Below, one piece after another: positions 31,009 through 38,824 of a stretch of DNA of 42,400 bases. Within the stretch, counting starts at the first letter, position 1; each line of letters starts with the position of its first letter. The notes beneath the pieces were generated by a model. The model had not been told where the DNA came from, ran no database searches, and saw only the letters and a list, made by a program, of their open reading frames with translations. The DNA comes from a virus. The translations under genes were made by a program, and so were the position numbers. The stretch spans positions 1 to 42,400 of IMG/VR virus record IMGVR_UViG_3300020442_000392, one strand, 5' to 3'.

Positions 31009-31210
31009 ATTCCTCAAGTATGATGAGGAGTATACACCTCACCACTACACTTTCCATGGTGAGTGTTTGATGGGTAACCATCATGAAGTAAAGGTTCCTG
31101 CCGAGGAACTATTCGAGTATAGAGATGGTAAGTACATCCAAGATGCACTCGTATCGGTGAGTGCCTTGGATAGGGAGTTCCTCTTGACAGGAGGATGCTG
31201 TATTGAATAA
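30992..31210 (+). CDS. Conserved small phage protein (REFLLTG family)
   Basis: A 72-residue protein. ATG 30992 lies 8 bases after AAGGAG; the in-frame ATG 30986 is too close. It shows FHGECLMGNHHEVKVPAEEL, a KYIQDAL block and LDREFLLTG, the pattern of a small protein widespread in podo-, sipho- and myophages (C-x-TG ... V.VP ... GxxIQDA ... DREFL.TG). The conserved role is unknown. Usually found with early or replication genes, as here. Confidence 0.75.
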   Translation: MKYADRFLKYDEEYTPHHYTFHGECLMGNHHEVKVPAEELFEYRDGKYIQDALVSVSALDREFLLTGGCCIE

Positions 31211-31232
31211 CATTTAATGGAGTAGATAGCCT

Positions 31233-31832
31233 ATGTATAAAGACCATAATCCACCATGCCGAGAGTTCATGCAGGATTCACCCTATGGCATGTACTTAGG
31301 TGGTGTGTTCGTACAGACTACGATTCAAGAGAGATCGGAGAGACTTGAAGGAATTATGGAATCCGTTAGGAGTGTAGGTGCTCAGAAAACCAAGAAGGCA
31401 TACTGGGGTAACAAGGTGAAAGCCGTAGACCACATGTATGACAACATGGATGAGATACATGAGAACCTCATGAAGTTTATTCGGAGTAAGAAGGATGTAC
31501 ATTACAAGTGTATGGACTACATTACTCAGATACCTAACTTCGGCCTCGCTAAATCAGGATTCTATACACAGTTATTGACTGGTGGTGTGGGATGTTTGGA
31601 CTCCCACAACTGTAAGATCTACGGAGTAGATAAGAAAGACTTGTCTATCTCTGGAGTATCGGATGCACTTCGACAGAAACGTATCCGAATGTATCTCGAT
31701 CTCTGTAAAGTGATCGGGGGATCTAGGTACTTATGGAACCAGTGGTGCAACTATGTTGCATCCCTGTATCCTAAGATCTGGAGAGATGGGGATCATGTAA
31801 GTGAGTTACATGTTCGATGTCTTCACTATTAA
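31233..31832 (+). CDS. Helix-hairpin-helix protein, remote DNA glycosylase-like
   Basis: A 199-residue protein with TGGAGTAG 9 bases upstream. Residues 100-126 (IPNFGLAKSGFYTQLL and then VGCLDSHN) have the layout of a helix-hairpin-helix followed by the conserved aspartate of HhH-GPD base-excision glycosylases (LPGxGxxTA ... xDTHV), with Asp123 in the catalytic position. This motif is common in conserved phage proteins of unknown role. The other glycosylase parts are not clear, and the Lys of bifunctional enzymes may be Lys107. DNA binding is likely; catalysis is a guess. Confidence 0.7.
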   Translation: MYKDHNPPCREFMQDSPYGMYLGGVFVQTTIQERSERLEGIMESVRSVGAQKTKKAYWGNKVKAVDHMYDNMDEIHENLMKFIRSKKDVHYKCMDYITQIPNFGLAKSGFYTQLLTGGVGCLDSHNCKIYGVDKKDLSISGVSDALRQKRIRMYLDLCKVIGGSRYLWNQWCNYVASLYPKIWRDGDHVSELHVRCLHY

Positions 31833-31856
31833 TAACAACATAGAAAGGAGTAGCTT

Positions 31857-32159
31857 ATGCACACGCATCAATACATCGGTAAGATCATCTGCAAGAATGG
31901 TAATAAAGCCACAGCAGATAGGATCATTGACTACATTCCTGGTCAGTGGATGACTAGGGCAGACCATGAAGGAAACCCTAGAGATTGTAGGTACGTAGGA
32001 TACGATTGGGGCCGAGAGCAACACAAATGGTGTGACTTAACAGGCATTGAACCAATGGTAGCCAACAAGATATTCTCCGAGGATCGGATGAAGTTTAAGA
32101 CTATCGAGAACTACTTCGATGGTATGGGCATGGGAATTCATGGGGAGTATCGAACATGA
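31857..32159 (+). CDS. Early hypothetical protein
   Basis: A 100-residue protein with AAAGGAG 8 bases before its ATG. It begins MHTHQYIGKIICKNGNKATA and has an acidic-basic mix with Trp and Tyr residues (CRYVGYDWGREQHKWCDLTG), a helix (EPMVANKIFSEDRMKFKTIE) and a glycine/methionine-rich end (DGMGMGIHGEYRT). Three cysteines. No family recognised. Overlaps the next gene by ATGA. Confidence 0.7.
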   Translation: MHTHQYIGKIICKNGNKATADRIIDYIPGQWMTRADHEGNPRDCRYVGYDWGREQHKWCDLTGIEPMVANKIFSEDRMKFKTIENYFDGMGMGIHGEYRT

Positions 32160-32362
32160 TTACAGAGAGCAAGAGGGTAGAGTATTACTCAGAGAGTAAA
32201 GAACAATGGGTGCAAGTGGAGCAACTGCATCACGACCACCTGATCAACTTAATCATCAAGCTGGTGAGCAAAGACTATGATGGTAGATTCAGGGTCATTA
32301 CCCGTAGCCAAGAAGTCATCGAAACCCAAGACGAGTATATCATCTCTTCACACGTTCAATGA
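32156..32362 (+). CDS. Early hypothetical protein
   Basis: A 68-residue protein translationally coupled to the previous gene (ATGA). It is mostly a long helix with alternating charge (EQWVQVEQLHHDHLINLIIK) followed by a short strand region and an acidic end. The ribosome-binding site would be GGGGAG within the upstream gene. No recognised family. Confidence 0.62.
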   Translation: MITESKRVEYYSESKEQWVQVEQLHHDHLINLIIKLVSKDYDGRFRVITRSQEVIETQDEYIISSHVQ

Positions 32363-32381
32363 ACGAGAGGTGGTACGCTTG

Positions 32382-32507
32382 ATGTTGACTCATATACGTG
32401 ATAGCTTGAATGGGTGTCTCAATACCCTTGATCAATGGGATCAGGGGTTACACCTGAGAGATCCAGAGGGTGCTAACAAACAAGATAAGGAAAGGAAAGC
32501 AGGGTGA
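32382..32507 (+). CDS. Small early protein, start uncertain
   Basis: From ATG 32382 the frame gives 41 residues (MLTHIRDSLNGCLNTLDQWD and a charged tail). GAGAGG lies 11 bases upstream. The same frame is open from ATG 32277 (76 residues), but that would overlap the previous gene by 86 bases and its first part looks like an artefact (VAKKSSKPKTSISSL). A GTG at 32370 is a third option. The stop overlaps the next start as TGATG. Confidence 0.42.
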   Translation: MLTHIRDSLNGCLNTLDQWDQGLHLRDPEGANKQDKERKAG

Positions 32508-32665
32508 TGTACTTCGTAGGAGTAGCTCAACTGATCTTACTATTGATATCAGTATTGATAGTGGTGAGGTTTAGTCTACTCCTGAAACCGAGGGATCACA
32601 TACGATGTCCAACTGATCGTATAGATCCTAGTAAAACACATGGTAATCAGGAACCAAATGGATGA
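32507..32665 (+). CDS. Small single-span membrane protein
   Basis: A 52-residue frame, ATG 32507, starting on the upstream stop (TGATG). Residues 3-20 form a strongly hydrophobic span (FVGVAQLILLLISVLIVV) followed by Arg21 and a basic tail (KPRDHIRCPTDRIDPSKTHG), predicting N-out/C-in insertion in the inner membrane. Small early membrane proteins can mediate superinfection exclusion or inhibit host functions; no direct evidence here. Overlaps the next gene by 8 bases. Confidence 0.6.
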   Translation: MYFVGVAQLILLLISVLIVVRFSLLLKPRDHIRCPTDRIDPSKTHGNQEPNG

Positions 32666-32870
32666 AGTAGATAGAGAAAAGGTGGTACAGATATTCATGC
32701 ACAACTTAGTCAAGTTTGTGTCCAATGTGGGTGAGATAGTAGACAATACTGATATGAGCCACATGGAACAAGTCATGCTCATAGGGCATGAGCTAAGTGA
32801 TCTGAGACAGGCATCTCAGGGTCTGCATGACACAGTGTTAGTAGAGTCAGGGCAAGTACAGTTAAACTAA
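32658..32870 (+). CDS. Early hypothetical helical protein
   Basis: A 70-residue protein. ATG 32658 has CAGGAA 5 bases upstream; the in-frame ATG 32640 has none. The sequence is helical and acidic (MDEVDREKVVQIFMHNLVKF; MEQVMLIGHELSDLRQASQG). It is the last gene before the RNA polymerase, 22 bases upstream. No recognised family. Confidence 0.62.
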   Translation: MDEVDREKVVQIFMHNLVKFVSNVGEIVDNTDMSHMEQVMLIGHELSDLRQASQGLHDTVLVESGQVQLN

Positions 32871-32892
32871 TAACATCTAGCACATACAGTGT

Positions 32893-35343
32893 ATGAACAA
32901 AACTCTATTGGAGCAGGAGTATGAACTCGAAGAGAGTATGCGTAAGTCAGGGATTGAGAAGTTTAATAAGGAGGTAGAGAAAGCTAAGGCTAGGGGTCAG
33001 GAGGGTAATACCCTGCACGGCATCATGCTGATGAAACATTCAGTGGATAGGGTAAGCAAGGGTATACAAGATTTCATAAGGAAAGCAGGGACTGGTACCG
33101 CAGAGCAGGGCTACAGGATAGCACCATTCATAGCAATGCTAGATCCAGATCTGTGTGCTTTCTTAACATTAAAGAATGTAGTTAATGCTGTGAGTAACCC
33201 TCAACAGTTTGTAGCTATAAGTAGAAACTTAGGGTTAGTGATCGAAGACGAGATTAAACTTCAAGTGTGGCAGGATGCAGACAATAGAATGTTTAAGATT
33301 CTTCAGGAGAAGATGACTAAGCATACTGCATCAAGACACTATCGTAGGTATGGTTTGATCAAAAGGTGTAAGAAGTACATAGATGTGGAAGAGATGGCTG
33401 CTTTCACTAACAAGGAGAGAGTGTTGGTCGGGTCTAAACTAATAGACATAATGATTAATGCTACTGGCTTAGTTGAGGTACACACCATGTCACATGGTAG
33501 GAAAAAGAAGTCAGTTATAATCACTCCTACAAAGGATACAGTAGATTGGATAGAGAAGGTCAATGAGTTTGGGCAAGTGTTGTCACCTCATTATCTACCT
33601 ATGGTTACTCTACCGAGGAGATGGGAAAACATTCATGATGGTGGTTACTTAACCTTTAGATTACCTATGATTAAGAGTACTAATAAATCATATTTAAAGG
33701 GGATGAAGCACCATGATATGCCATTGGAATACGAGTGTATCAACTCTCTTCAAGAGACAGGGTGGACAGTAAACACGAGAGTCCTAGAGGTTATGACACA
33801 CTTCTGGGATAGTAGACTCCAAGTGGATGGTATACCTAATCGAGATCCTTTGGATATACCACCATGTCCTGCACCACCTGGGATGCAGAAAGACGAGATG
33901 GACCCACAAATGAAACGTGAGTTCATGAACTGGAAGAGTACGGCATCTACAATATACAACGAGAATGCTCGTAGGTTATCCAAGGTTCTCCAGTTCGTGA
34001 GGACTATGGGTATGGCTAGGCAGATGAGTGACTACGATAAGTTTCACTTCGTCTACCAATCTGACTTCAGAGGTAGGAAGTACACAGTGTCCTCATTCCT
34101 CACACCTCAGGGTCCAGAGTATGCCAAGGGTTTACTCTTGTTCTCCAAAGGTATGCCCATCGAAACAGATGAACAGGCAGATTGGTTAGCGATACATGGG
34201 GCCAATTGTTTCGGTGTGGATAAGGTATCATTTGAGGATCGTATCAAGTGGGTAGATGACCATGCAGATCAGATCATAGCGAGTGCAGAAGATCCCTTAT
34301 CGTTCCTATGGTGGAACGAAGCAGAAGATCCTTGGTTATTCCTAGCGTTCTGCTTTGAGTGGAATGAGTTCTTAGAGCAAGGGTTTGGGTACATGTCTAG
34401 GATACCAGTGCAGTTAGACGGATCTAACAATGGACTCCAGAACTTCTCAGCTATGCTCAGAGATCCCATCGGTGGTAAGGCTACCAATCTCCTACCATCG
34501 GATACACCTCAGGACATCTATCAAGATGTAGCTGACTTGGTATTGGAGAAGGTCAAGGTCTTAGCTGAGTCTGGTGATACCATGGCTATACAGTGGAGAG
34601 ACTCAGGGTTTATCAATCGTAAACTCTGTAAGAGACCAGTGATGGTAGTACCCTATGGTGGTACGAGACACTCGTGCCGTGGGTATGTGTTACAGTACCT
34701 CAAGGATGAGTTTACCAAGGGTGAAGTAAATCCTTGGGCACAAGAGGACTTCGATATGTTTCTCCCATCATTCTGGTTATCTCAGATACTATGGGATGCC
34801 ATTGGCGAGATCGTGATTGGTGCTCGTGAGTGTATGAAGTGGATACAGGATTGTTCTTCAATCGTAGCGAAGGAAGATAAACCTTTGGTCTGGAAGACAC
34901 CTACTAATTTCGTAGTACATCAGGAGTACTTTGATTATAAAGAACGTAGGATACATACATACATAGATGGTACATTGGTCAAGCCATTGCTCAGAGAGCA
35001 CAATTCTAAAATGGACACCTTCCGTAATAGGAATGGTAGTGCTCCTAATTTTGTACACTCTCTCGATGCTTCGCACTTGACATTCAGTGTGCATGAATGT
35101 AATAAGTATGGGGTCACGGATTACTCTATGATCCATGACTCCTATGGTGTACATGCTCACCATGTACCGAGAATGTCTCGGTCATTGAGGGAAGCCTTTA
35201 GTGACATGTACAAAAAAAATAATGTTATCAATAGTTTCAAAGAAGATGCAGAGGAATCTGTTGGTAAGGATATGCCTGATCCACCTGAGATGGGTAGCTT
35301 GGATATAGATGCAGTGATAGATGCTACCTATTTCTTTGCTTGA
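32893..35343 (+). CDS. Single-subunit DNA-directed RNA polymerase, T7 gp1-like
   Basis: An 816-residue T7-type RNA polymerase that transcribes middle and late genes. Catalytic Asp509 is in QLDGSNNGLQNFSAMLRD, Lys580 and Tyr588 in KRPVMVVPYGG (the T7 K631/Y639 pair with the same spacing of 8), and Asp749 in MIHDSYGVHA. Other landmarks are QSDFRGRKYTVSSF and PNFVHSLDASHL. The T7 enzyme has 883 residues; most of the difference is in the N-terminal and promoter-reading part, so its promoter probably differs from T7's. No good Shine-Dalgarno precedes ATG 32893, but the N-terminal LLEQEYELEESMRKSGIEKF fits the family, which supports this start. Confidence 0.97.
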   Translation: MNKTLLEQEYELEESMRKSGIEKFNKEVEKAKARGQEGNTLHGIMLMKHSVDRVSKGIQDFIRKAGTGTAEQGYRIAPFIAMLDPDLCAFLTLKNVVNAVSNPQQFVAISRNLGLVIEDEIKLQVWQDADNRMFKILQEKMTKHTASRHYRRYGLIKRCKKYIDVEEMAAFTNKERVLVGSKLIDIMINATGLVEVHTMSHGRKKKSVIITPTKDTVDWIEKVNEFGQVLSPHYLPMVTLPRRWENIHDGGYLTFRLPMIKSTNKSYLKGMKHHDMPLEYECINSLQETGWTVNTRVLEVMTHFWDSRLQVDGIPNRDPLDIPPCPAPPGMQKDEMDPQMKREFMNWKSTASTIYNENARRLSKVLQFVRTMGMARQMSDYDKFHFVYQSDFRGRKYTVSSFLTPQGPEYAKGLLLFSKGMPIETDEQADWLAIHGANCFGVDKVSFEDRIKWVDDHADQIIASAEDPLSFLWWNEAEDPWLFLAFCFEWNEFLEQGFGYMSRIPVQLDGSNNGLQNFSAMLRDPIGGKATNLLPSDTPQDIYQDVADLVLEKVKVLAESGDTMAIQWRDSGFINRKLCKRPVMVVPYGGTRHSCRGYVLQYLKDEFTKGEVNPWAQEDFDMFLPSFWLSQILWDAIGEIVIGARECMKWIQDCSSIVAKEDKPLVWKTPTNFVVHQEYFDYKERRIHTYIDGTLVKPLLREHNSKMDTFRNRNGSAPNFVHSLDASHLTFSVHECNKYGVTDYSMIHDSYGVHAHHVPRMSRSLREAFSDMYKKNNVINSFKEDAEESVGKDMPDPPEMGSLDIDAVIDATYFFA

Positions 35344-35407
35344 GTTGATAGAAAAGTGGACGAGATGGACATAATCGACCAACAGACCTGAAAGCACAAC
35401 ATTAGTT

Positions 35408-35572
35408 ATGAATCAGGACTTCAAGAAGTTACTGAGATTCCTTCGTCAAGGACTCCCAGTACCAGTGGACATCCATGCGAGACTCTTAGAGGATGGTATC
35501 GATGTCCAATATTTTATTAACCTATACCAATATGGTGAAGATGACACAAGTGACTCCTCAAGGACCATGTGA
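35408..35572 (+). CDS. Small conserved protein between RNAP and SSB
   Basis: A 54-residue frame starting ATG 35408. MNQDFKKLLRFLRQGLPVPV followed by a DIHARLLEDGID segment resembles small proteins encoded near the RNA polymerase of many T7-like phages (short helix, then GLPVPxD and an x-L-x-x-GxDV turn). It overlaps the SSB start by 41 bases in another frame, implying coupled translation. Function unknown. The upstream gap 35344-35407 has no hairpin; it includes ATGGACATAAT, also found after the RNR gene. Confidence 0.68.
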   Translation: MNQDFKKLLRFLRQGLPVPVDIHARLLEDGIDVQYFINLYQYGEDDTSDSSRTM

Positions 35573-36107
35573 ATGGCCCCACCTGTTCAGACCAGACACC
35601 AAGTTTGGTACTCCAGGCAACTACAACATCACACTCTTGCTTCCTAAGAAGGATGCAGAACCTTTGATGCAGGAGATCGATGCTGTGGCTGATAGAGATG
35701 CCATGGTGAACGATAAGAAGCAGAGAGGTAATCTTCCTTATAAAGTAGAGGGAGATACAGTACGCATCAGATTCAAGCAGAACGCTGAGATCAAGATGAA
35801 GAATGGTGAGGTACGAAAGCCTACCATCAATGTTGTTGATGCTACGTTACAACCGATAGACTCTTCTGTTTCTATTGGTAACGGAAGTATCGTGAAAATT
35901 TCTTACGCTACACGAGGATGGGGCAAGGCACCTAGTGCAGGATGCAGCTTGGACCTAATCGCAGTGCAAGTGTTAGAACTCAAGGAGTATCAGAACACAG
36001 GATTTGAGGCAGTCGAAGGTGGTTTCACTGTAGATAGTGTCAAACCTGCTGATGAAGAAATCGCAGAGAAGGAAGTCACCAAAGAGGAAGAAGAAGGAGA
36101 CTTCTAA
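35532..36107 (+). CDS. Single-stranded DNA-binding protein, T7 gp2.5-like
   Basis: A 191-residue OB-fold SSB. The start is ambiguous: ATG 35532 (MVKMTQVTPQG) or ATG 35541 (MTQVTPQG); the longer in-frame ATG 35493 lies well inside the upstream gene and is unlikely. PHLFRPDTKFGTPGNYNITL and GDTVRIRFKQNAEIKMKNGE are the usual gp2.5-like blocks. The C-terminus is an acidic tail ending EEEEGDF, with the terminal phenylalanine that in T7 docks to the polymerase and helicase. The same bases code for the basic N-terminus of the next gene in another frame. Confidence 0.92.
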   Translation: MVKMTQVTPQGPCEWPHLFRPDTKFGTPGNYNITLLLPKKDAEPLMQEIDAVADRDAMVNDKKQRGNLPYKVEGDTVRIRFKQNAEIKMKNGEVRKPTINVVDATLQPIDSSVSIGNGSIVKISYATRGWGKAPSAGCSLDLIAVQVLELKEYQNTGFEAVEGGFTVDSVKPADEEIAEKEVTKEEEEGDF

Positions 36108-36495
36108 ATACCGAAGTAAGTTTGAGGAAACCATTGCGGATGCCTTAGGTGTCCGTGGGGTTCCCTTTGAATACGAGACTGAACAAGTCTCTTACATCGT
36201 TGAGCGTACCTATAAACCAGACTTCATCTTAGAGAATGGAATCCTGGTGGAAGCCAAAGGGTACTTTAGATCTGCTGATCAACGGAAACATCGAGCAATC
36301 AAAAACCAACATCCTGATCTTGATATCAGGTTCGTTTTCCTAAGGCTCGATAGCCGTGTTCAAGGAAGCCAGATGACTTGTCAACAGTGGTGTGACAAGT
36401 ATGGCTTCTTGTATGCAGAAAAAGAAATCCCTAAGGAGTGGTTACGTAAACGAAAACCCAAAACAAAAACAAATGGAAGAGAAAACAGTATTTGA
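36052..36495 (+). CDS. Endodeoxyribonuclease I / Holliday junction resolvase, T7 gp3-like
   Basis: A 147-residue homologue of T7 gp3 which resolves branched DNA and degrades host DNA. The catalytic core is visible: Glu in YRSKFEETIADAL, Asp in TYKPDFIL and ExK in ILVEAKGYF, followed by HPDLDIRFVFLRLDS and CDKYGFLYAEKEIPKEWL, all aligned with T7 gp3. I chose ATG 36052; GTG 36037 is possible. The first 18 residues (MKKSQRRKSPKRKKKETS) are basic and are encoded by the acidic-tail bases of SSB. Confidence 0.93.
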   Translation: MKKSQRRKSPKRKKKETSKYRSKFEETIADALGVRGVPFEYETEQVSYIVERTYKPDFILENGILVEAKGYFRSADQRKHRAIKNQHPDLDIRFVFLRLDSRVQGSQMTCQQWCDKYGFLYAEKEIPKEWLRKRKPKTKTNGRENSI

Positions 36496-36718
36496 ATTTA
36501 GTGCCACATCTAACACACCTTTCTCACAGGTCAGTGTAGCATGTGAAGCAGACTATATCCCTGAGATCCTTCAAGGTTTCGCAGACTTCTTGAGGGGAGC
36601 AGGGTTTACATACGTTACTGAAATTGCTGCCATCTACGAAGATGGAGATGGTATTACATCTGAAGGTCAACCTTTCGATGGACTAAGTGCTTATGGAGAA
36701 GACGAATCAGACGAGTGA
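36473..36718 (+). CDS. Small acidic hypothetical protein
   Basis: An 81-residue acidic protein from ATG 36473, overlapping the endonuclease end by 23 bases and the primase start by 26. The longer in-frame start at 36392 gives an unlikely basic extension. It has a beta-type N-terminal part (KTVFEFSATSNTPFSQVSVA), a helix (YIPEILQGFADFLRGAGFTY) and an acidic end (EDGDGITSEG; YGEDESDE). I do not recognise it; small proteins occur at this position in related phages. Confidence 0.65.
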   Translation: MEEKTVFEFSATSNTPFSQVSVACEADYIPEILQGFADFLRGAGFTYVTEIAAIYEDGDGITSEGQPFDGLSAYGEDESDE

Positions 36719-38294
36719 GTTTGTTTCACACGAACCATGTCCTCAATGTGGATCGAAAGATAACCTAGCGAGATACACAGATGGACATGGATGGTGCTTT
36801 GGTTGTGGCTATTACGAAGGAGTTCCTAACTTAACAGAGGTGCGAGGTATGGAATTTGTAAAAGGTGAATGTATCCCATTGAACAAACGGAATATCAATC
36901 AAGATACTGTTGATCATTGGGGTTACCAAGTAGGTGACTACAAAGGTAAGAAAGTACAGATAGCAAACTATAGGAACGATCAGGGCACAATCGTAGCTCA
37001 GAAGATTCGTTTTCCTAACAAGGACTTTTTATTCATTGGAGACTCTAAGTCCTCAGGTCTCTATGGTAAACATCTCTGGAGAGATGGGGGTAAGATGGTT
37101 GTGATTACTGAAGGGGAGTTGGATGCACTTTCGGTATCACAAGTACAAGGAAACAAATGGCCCGTGGTCTCAGTACCTACAGGATCAGCAGGAGCACGTA
37201 AAGCGATAGCTCAAGACCTCGAATGGTTGGAGCAGTTCGATAGCGTGATCTTCATGTTCGACCAAGACGAAGCAGGACGTAAAGCCTTGGACGAATGTGT
37301 TCCCTTGTTCACCCCTGGCAAAGCAAAGATTGCCAAGTTACCACTCAAGGATGCCAATGCTTGCCTAGTTGAAGGAAGACATTCGGAAATCATTGATGCC
37401 ATTTGGGGTGCCAAGGTCTTTCGACCTGATGGTATCGTGGATGGTAGAGACCTCTGGGACTTAATCTCCAATGAAGATACGAGGGAGTCTAGCGACTACC
37501 CTTACACTGGTCTCAATGATGTGACCAAAGGTGTACGTAGAGGTGAGATTGTTACCATCACCGCAGGTTCAGGCATAGGTAAGTCTTTGATCTGTCGTGA
37601 GGTTGCTTATCACTTGTTACTCCAAGACAAGAAGGTTGGTTATATTGCCTTGGAAGAGTCCAACAAACGTAGTGCTCTAGGTTTCGTTGGGTTGTACTTG
37701 AACAAACCAGTTCATCTCAATGAAAAAGTGAGTGAGGAAGAACTCAAGAGTGGCTTCGATGCAACCTTGGGTACAGGTAACCTCTACTTCTATGATCATT
37801 GGGGTTCAATGGAGATCGAGAATCTCTTGGGTAAGATCAAGTACATGGTGAGAGCAATGGGTTGTGAGTACATAGTTCTCGATCATATATCAATTGTCAT
37901 CTCAGGTATCGAAGGTGGTGATGAACGTAGGATGATCGATGTTGCTATGACTAAACTCAGATCCCTATGCGAAGAGGTTCAATGTGGTTTGATCCTAGTG
38001 TCTCACTTGAGGAGACCATCTGGTGATCGTGGACACGAAGAAGGTGTCAAGACTAGTCTCTCTCAGTTACGTGGTTCTCATGCCATTGCACAACTGAGTG
38101 ATATTGTTATCGGTTGTGAGAGAGATCAGCAAGGAGAGAATCCTGACATGACTACAGTACGTGTCTTGAAGAACCGATGGACAGGTGAAACTGGTATTGC
38201 TACTCACCTCTACTACTCTAAAGAAACAGGTCGATTAACCGAGACCCAACTAACAGAAGTGAAACAAGATGAAGAAGATAATCCTGATTTTTAG
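36693..38294 (+). CDS. Primase-helicase, T7 gp4-like
   Basis: A 533-residue bifunctional primase-helicase. The N-terminal zinc finger has Cys16/Cys19 (PCPQCGS) and Cys35/Cys38 (WCFGCGY). The TOPRIM primase core shows VVITEGELDAL and VIFMFDQDEAGRKA. The RecA-type helicase has Walker A AGSGIGKSL (Lys297), VGYIALEES, and Walker B EYIVLDHISIV, with LSQLRGSHAIAQLSD and a C-terminal acidic tail (KQDEEDNPDF) ending in Phe, as in T7 gp4. ATG 36693 is preferred to GTG 36687. It overlaps the next gene by 26 bases. Confidence 0.96.
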   Translation: MEKTNQTSEFVSHEPCPQCGSKDNLARYTDGHGWCFGCGYYEGVPNLTEVRGMEFVKGECIPLNKRNINQDTVDHWGYQVGDYKGKKVQIANYRNDQGTIVAQKIRFPNKDFLFIGDSKSSGLYGKHLWRDGGKMVVITEGELDALSVSQVQGNKWPVVSVPTGSAGARKAIAQDLEWLEQFDSVIFMFDQDEAGRKALDECVPLFTPGKAKIAKLPLKDANACLVEGRHSEIIDAIWGAKVFRPDGIVDGRDLWDLISNEDTRESSDYPYTGLNDVTKGVRRGEIVTITAGSGIGKSLICREVAYHLLLQDKKVGYIALEESNKRSALGFVGLYLNKPVHLNEKVSEEELKSGFDATLGTGNLYFYDHWGSMEIENLLGKIKYMVRAMGCEYIVLDHISIVISGIEGGDERRMIDVAMTKLRSLCEEVQCGLILVSHLRRPSGDRGHEEGVKTSLSQLRGSHAIAQLSDIVIGCERDQQGENPDMTTVRVLKNRWTGETGIATHLYYSKETGRLTETQLTEVKQDEEDNPDF

Positions 38295-38601
38295 TCTGGG
38301 GTTTTCAGTATTGTCCTGTTATCAACCTGCATTTGGTAACCCATTCAAAGGTGACTACACCACGGAACAGATAAGAGCACTATGGTCTATCTGCTTCACA
38401 TCCTTGAAGCAAAAAGATCCGAGAGCCTTTCCTCCGAAGCAATGGGAAGTGTGTGATTGCTACACCGATAGTATTAGGACTGAAGAAACACATGAGAGAT
38501 TCAAGAACCTCTCTGATGATGAACAGTATAACCTATCGTTCAGGATCACTGCTAAGTGCATGACGGATACTGGATATGCTAAAATGCCGAAGCCAATATG
38601 A
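38269..38601 (+). CDS. Secreted or lipoprotein-like cysteine-containing protein
   Basis: A 110-residue protein with a clear signal peptide (MKKIILIFSLGFSVLSCYQP). Cleavage could be lipoprotein type at Cys17 (VLSC) or after AFG at residue 23. The mature part has four cysteines (SICFTSLKQ, WEVCDCYTDS, TAKC) and resembles a family of exported proteins seen in marine podophages (W-x-x-C-F ... CDCYxDxxR). A periplasmic or membrane-anchored role such as superinfection exclusion is plausible, but unproven. It is unusual to find it inside the replication operon, after primase-helicase. Confidence 0.72.
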   Translation: MKKIILIFSLGFSVLSCYQPAFGNPFKGDYTTEQIRALWSICFTSLKQKDPRAFPPKQWEVCDCYTDSIRTEETHERFKNLSDDEQYNLSFRITAKCMTDTGYAKMPKPI

Positions 38602-38824
38602 CATAACATACATAACTTTATTCATTGTTATTATATGTGTGATCCTATCATTACTCATGAACATCTACATCTTCCGTAAGATGAAGGAGTTGCAGTATGA
38701 GATGTGGACTACACAATCCTTAGTGAGGACTACCACACTAGACTTAAAGTTGGATCATAAACATTGTTACTCCCAAGAGAGGACGAATGAAACAACCGAG
38801 CAAGCAGATATACTTCGACCTTGA
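38576..38824 (+). CDS. Small membrane protein with one span
   Basis: An 82-residue protein with one strongly hydrophobic span at residues about 12-29 (YITLFIVIICVILSLLMNIY) followed by a charged helical tail (RKMKELQYEMWTTQSLVRTT). ATG 38576 overlaps the previous gene by 26 bases; the site upstream is only weakly purine-rich, so the start is not secure. It overlaps the DNA polymerase start by 38 bases. With its secreted neighbour it forms an envelope pair; function unknown. Confidence 0.6.
   Translation: MLKCRSQYDITYITLFIVIICVILSLLMNIYIFRKMKELQYEMWTTQSLVRTTTLDLKLDHKHCYSQERTNETTEQADILRP

Noticed and set aside
35493-35531. SSB start at ATG 35493
   Set aside because: It would add an unrelated segment encoded inside the small upstream gene; family similarity begins near ATG 35532/35541.
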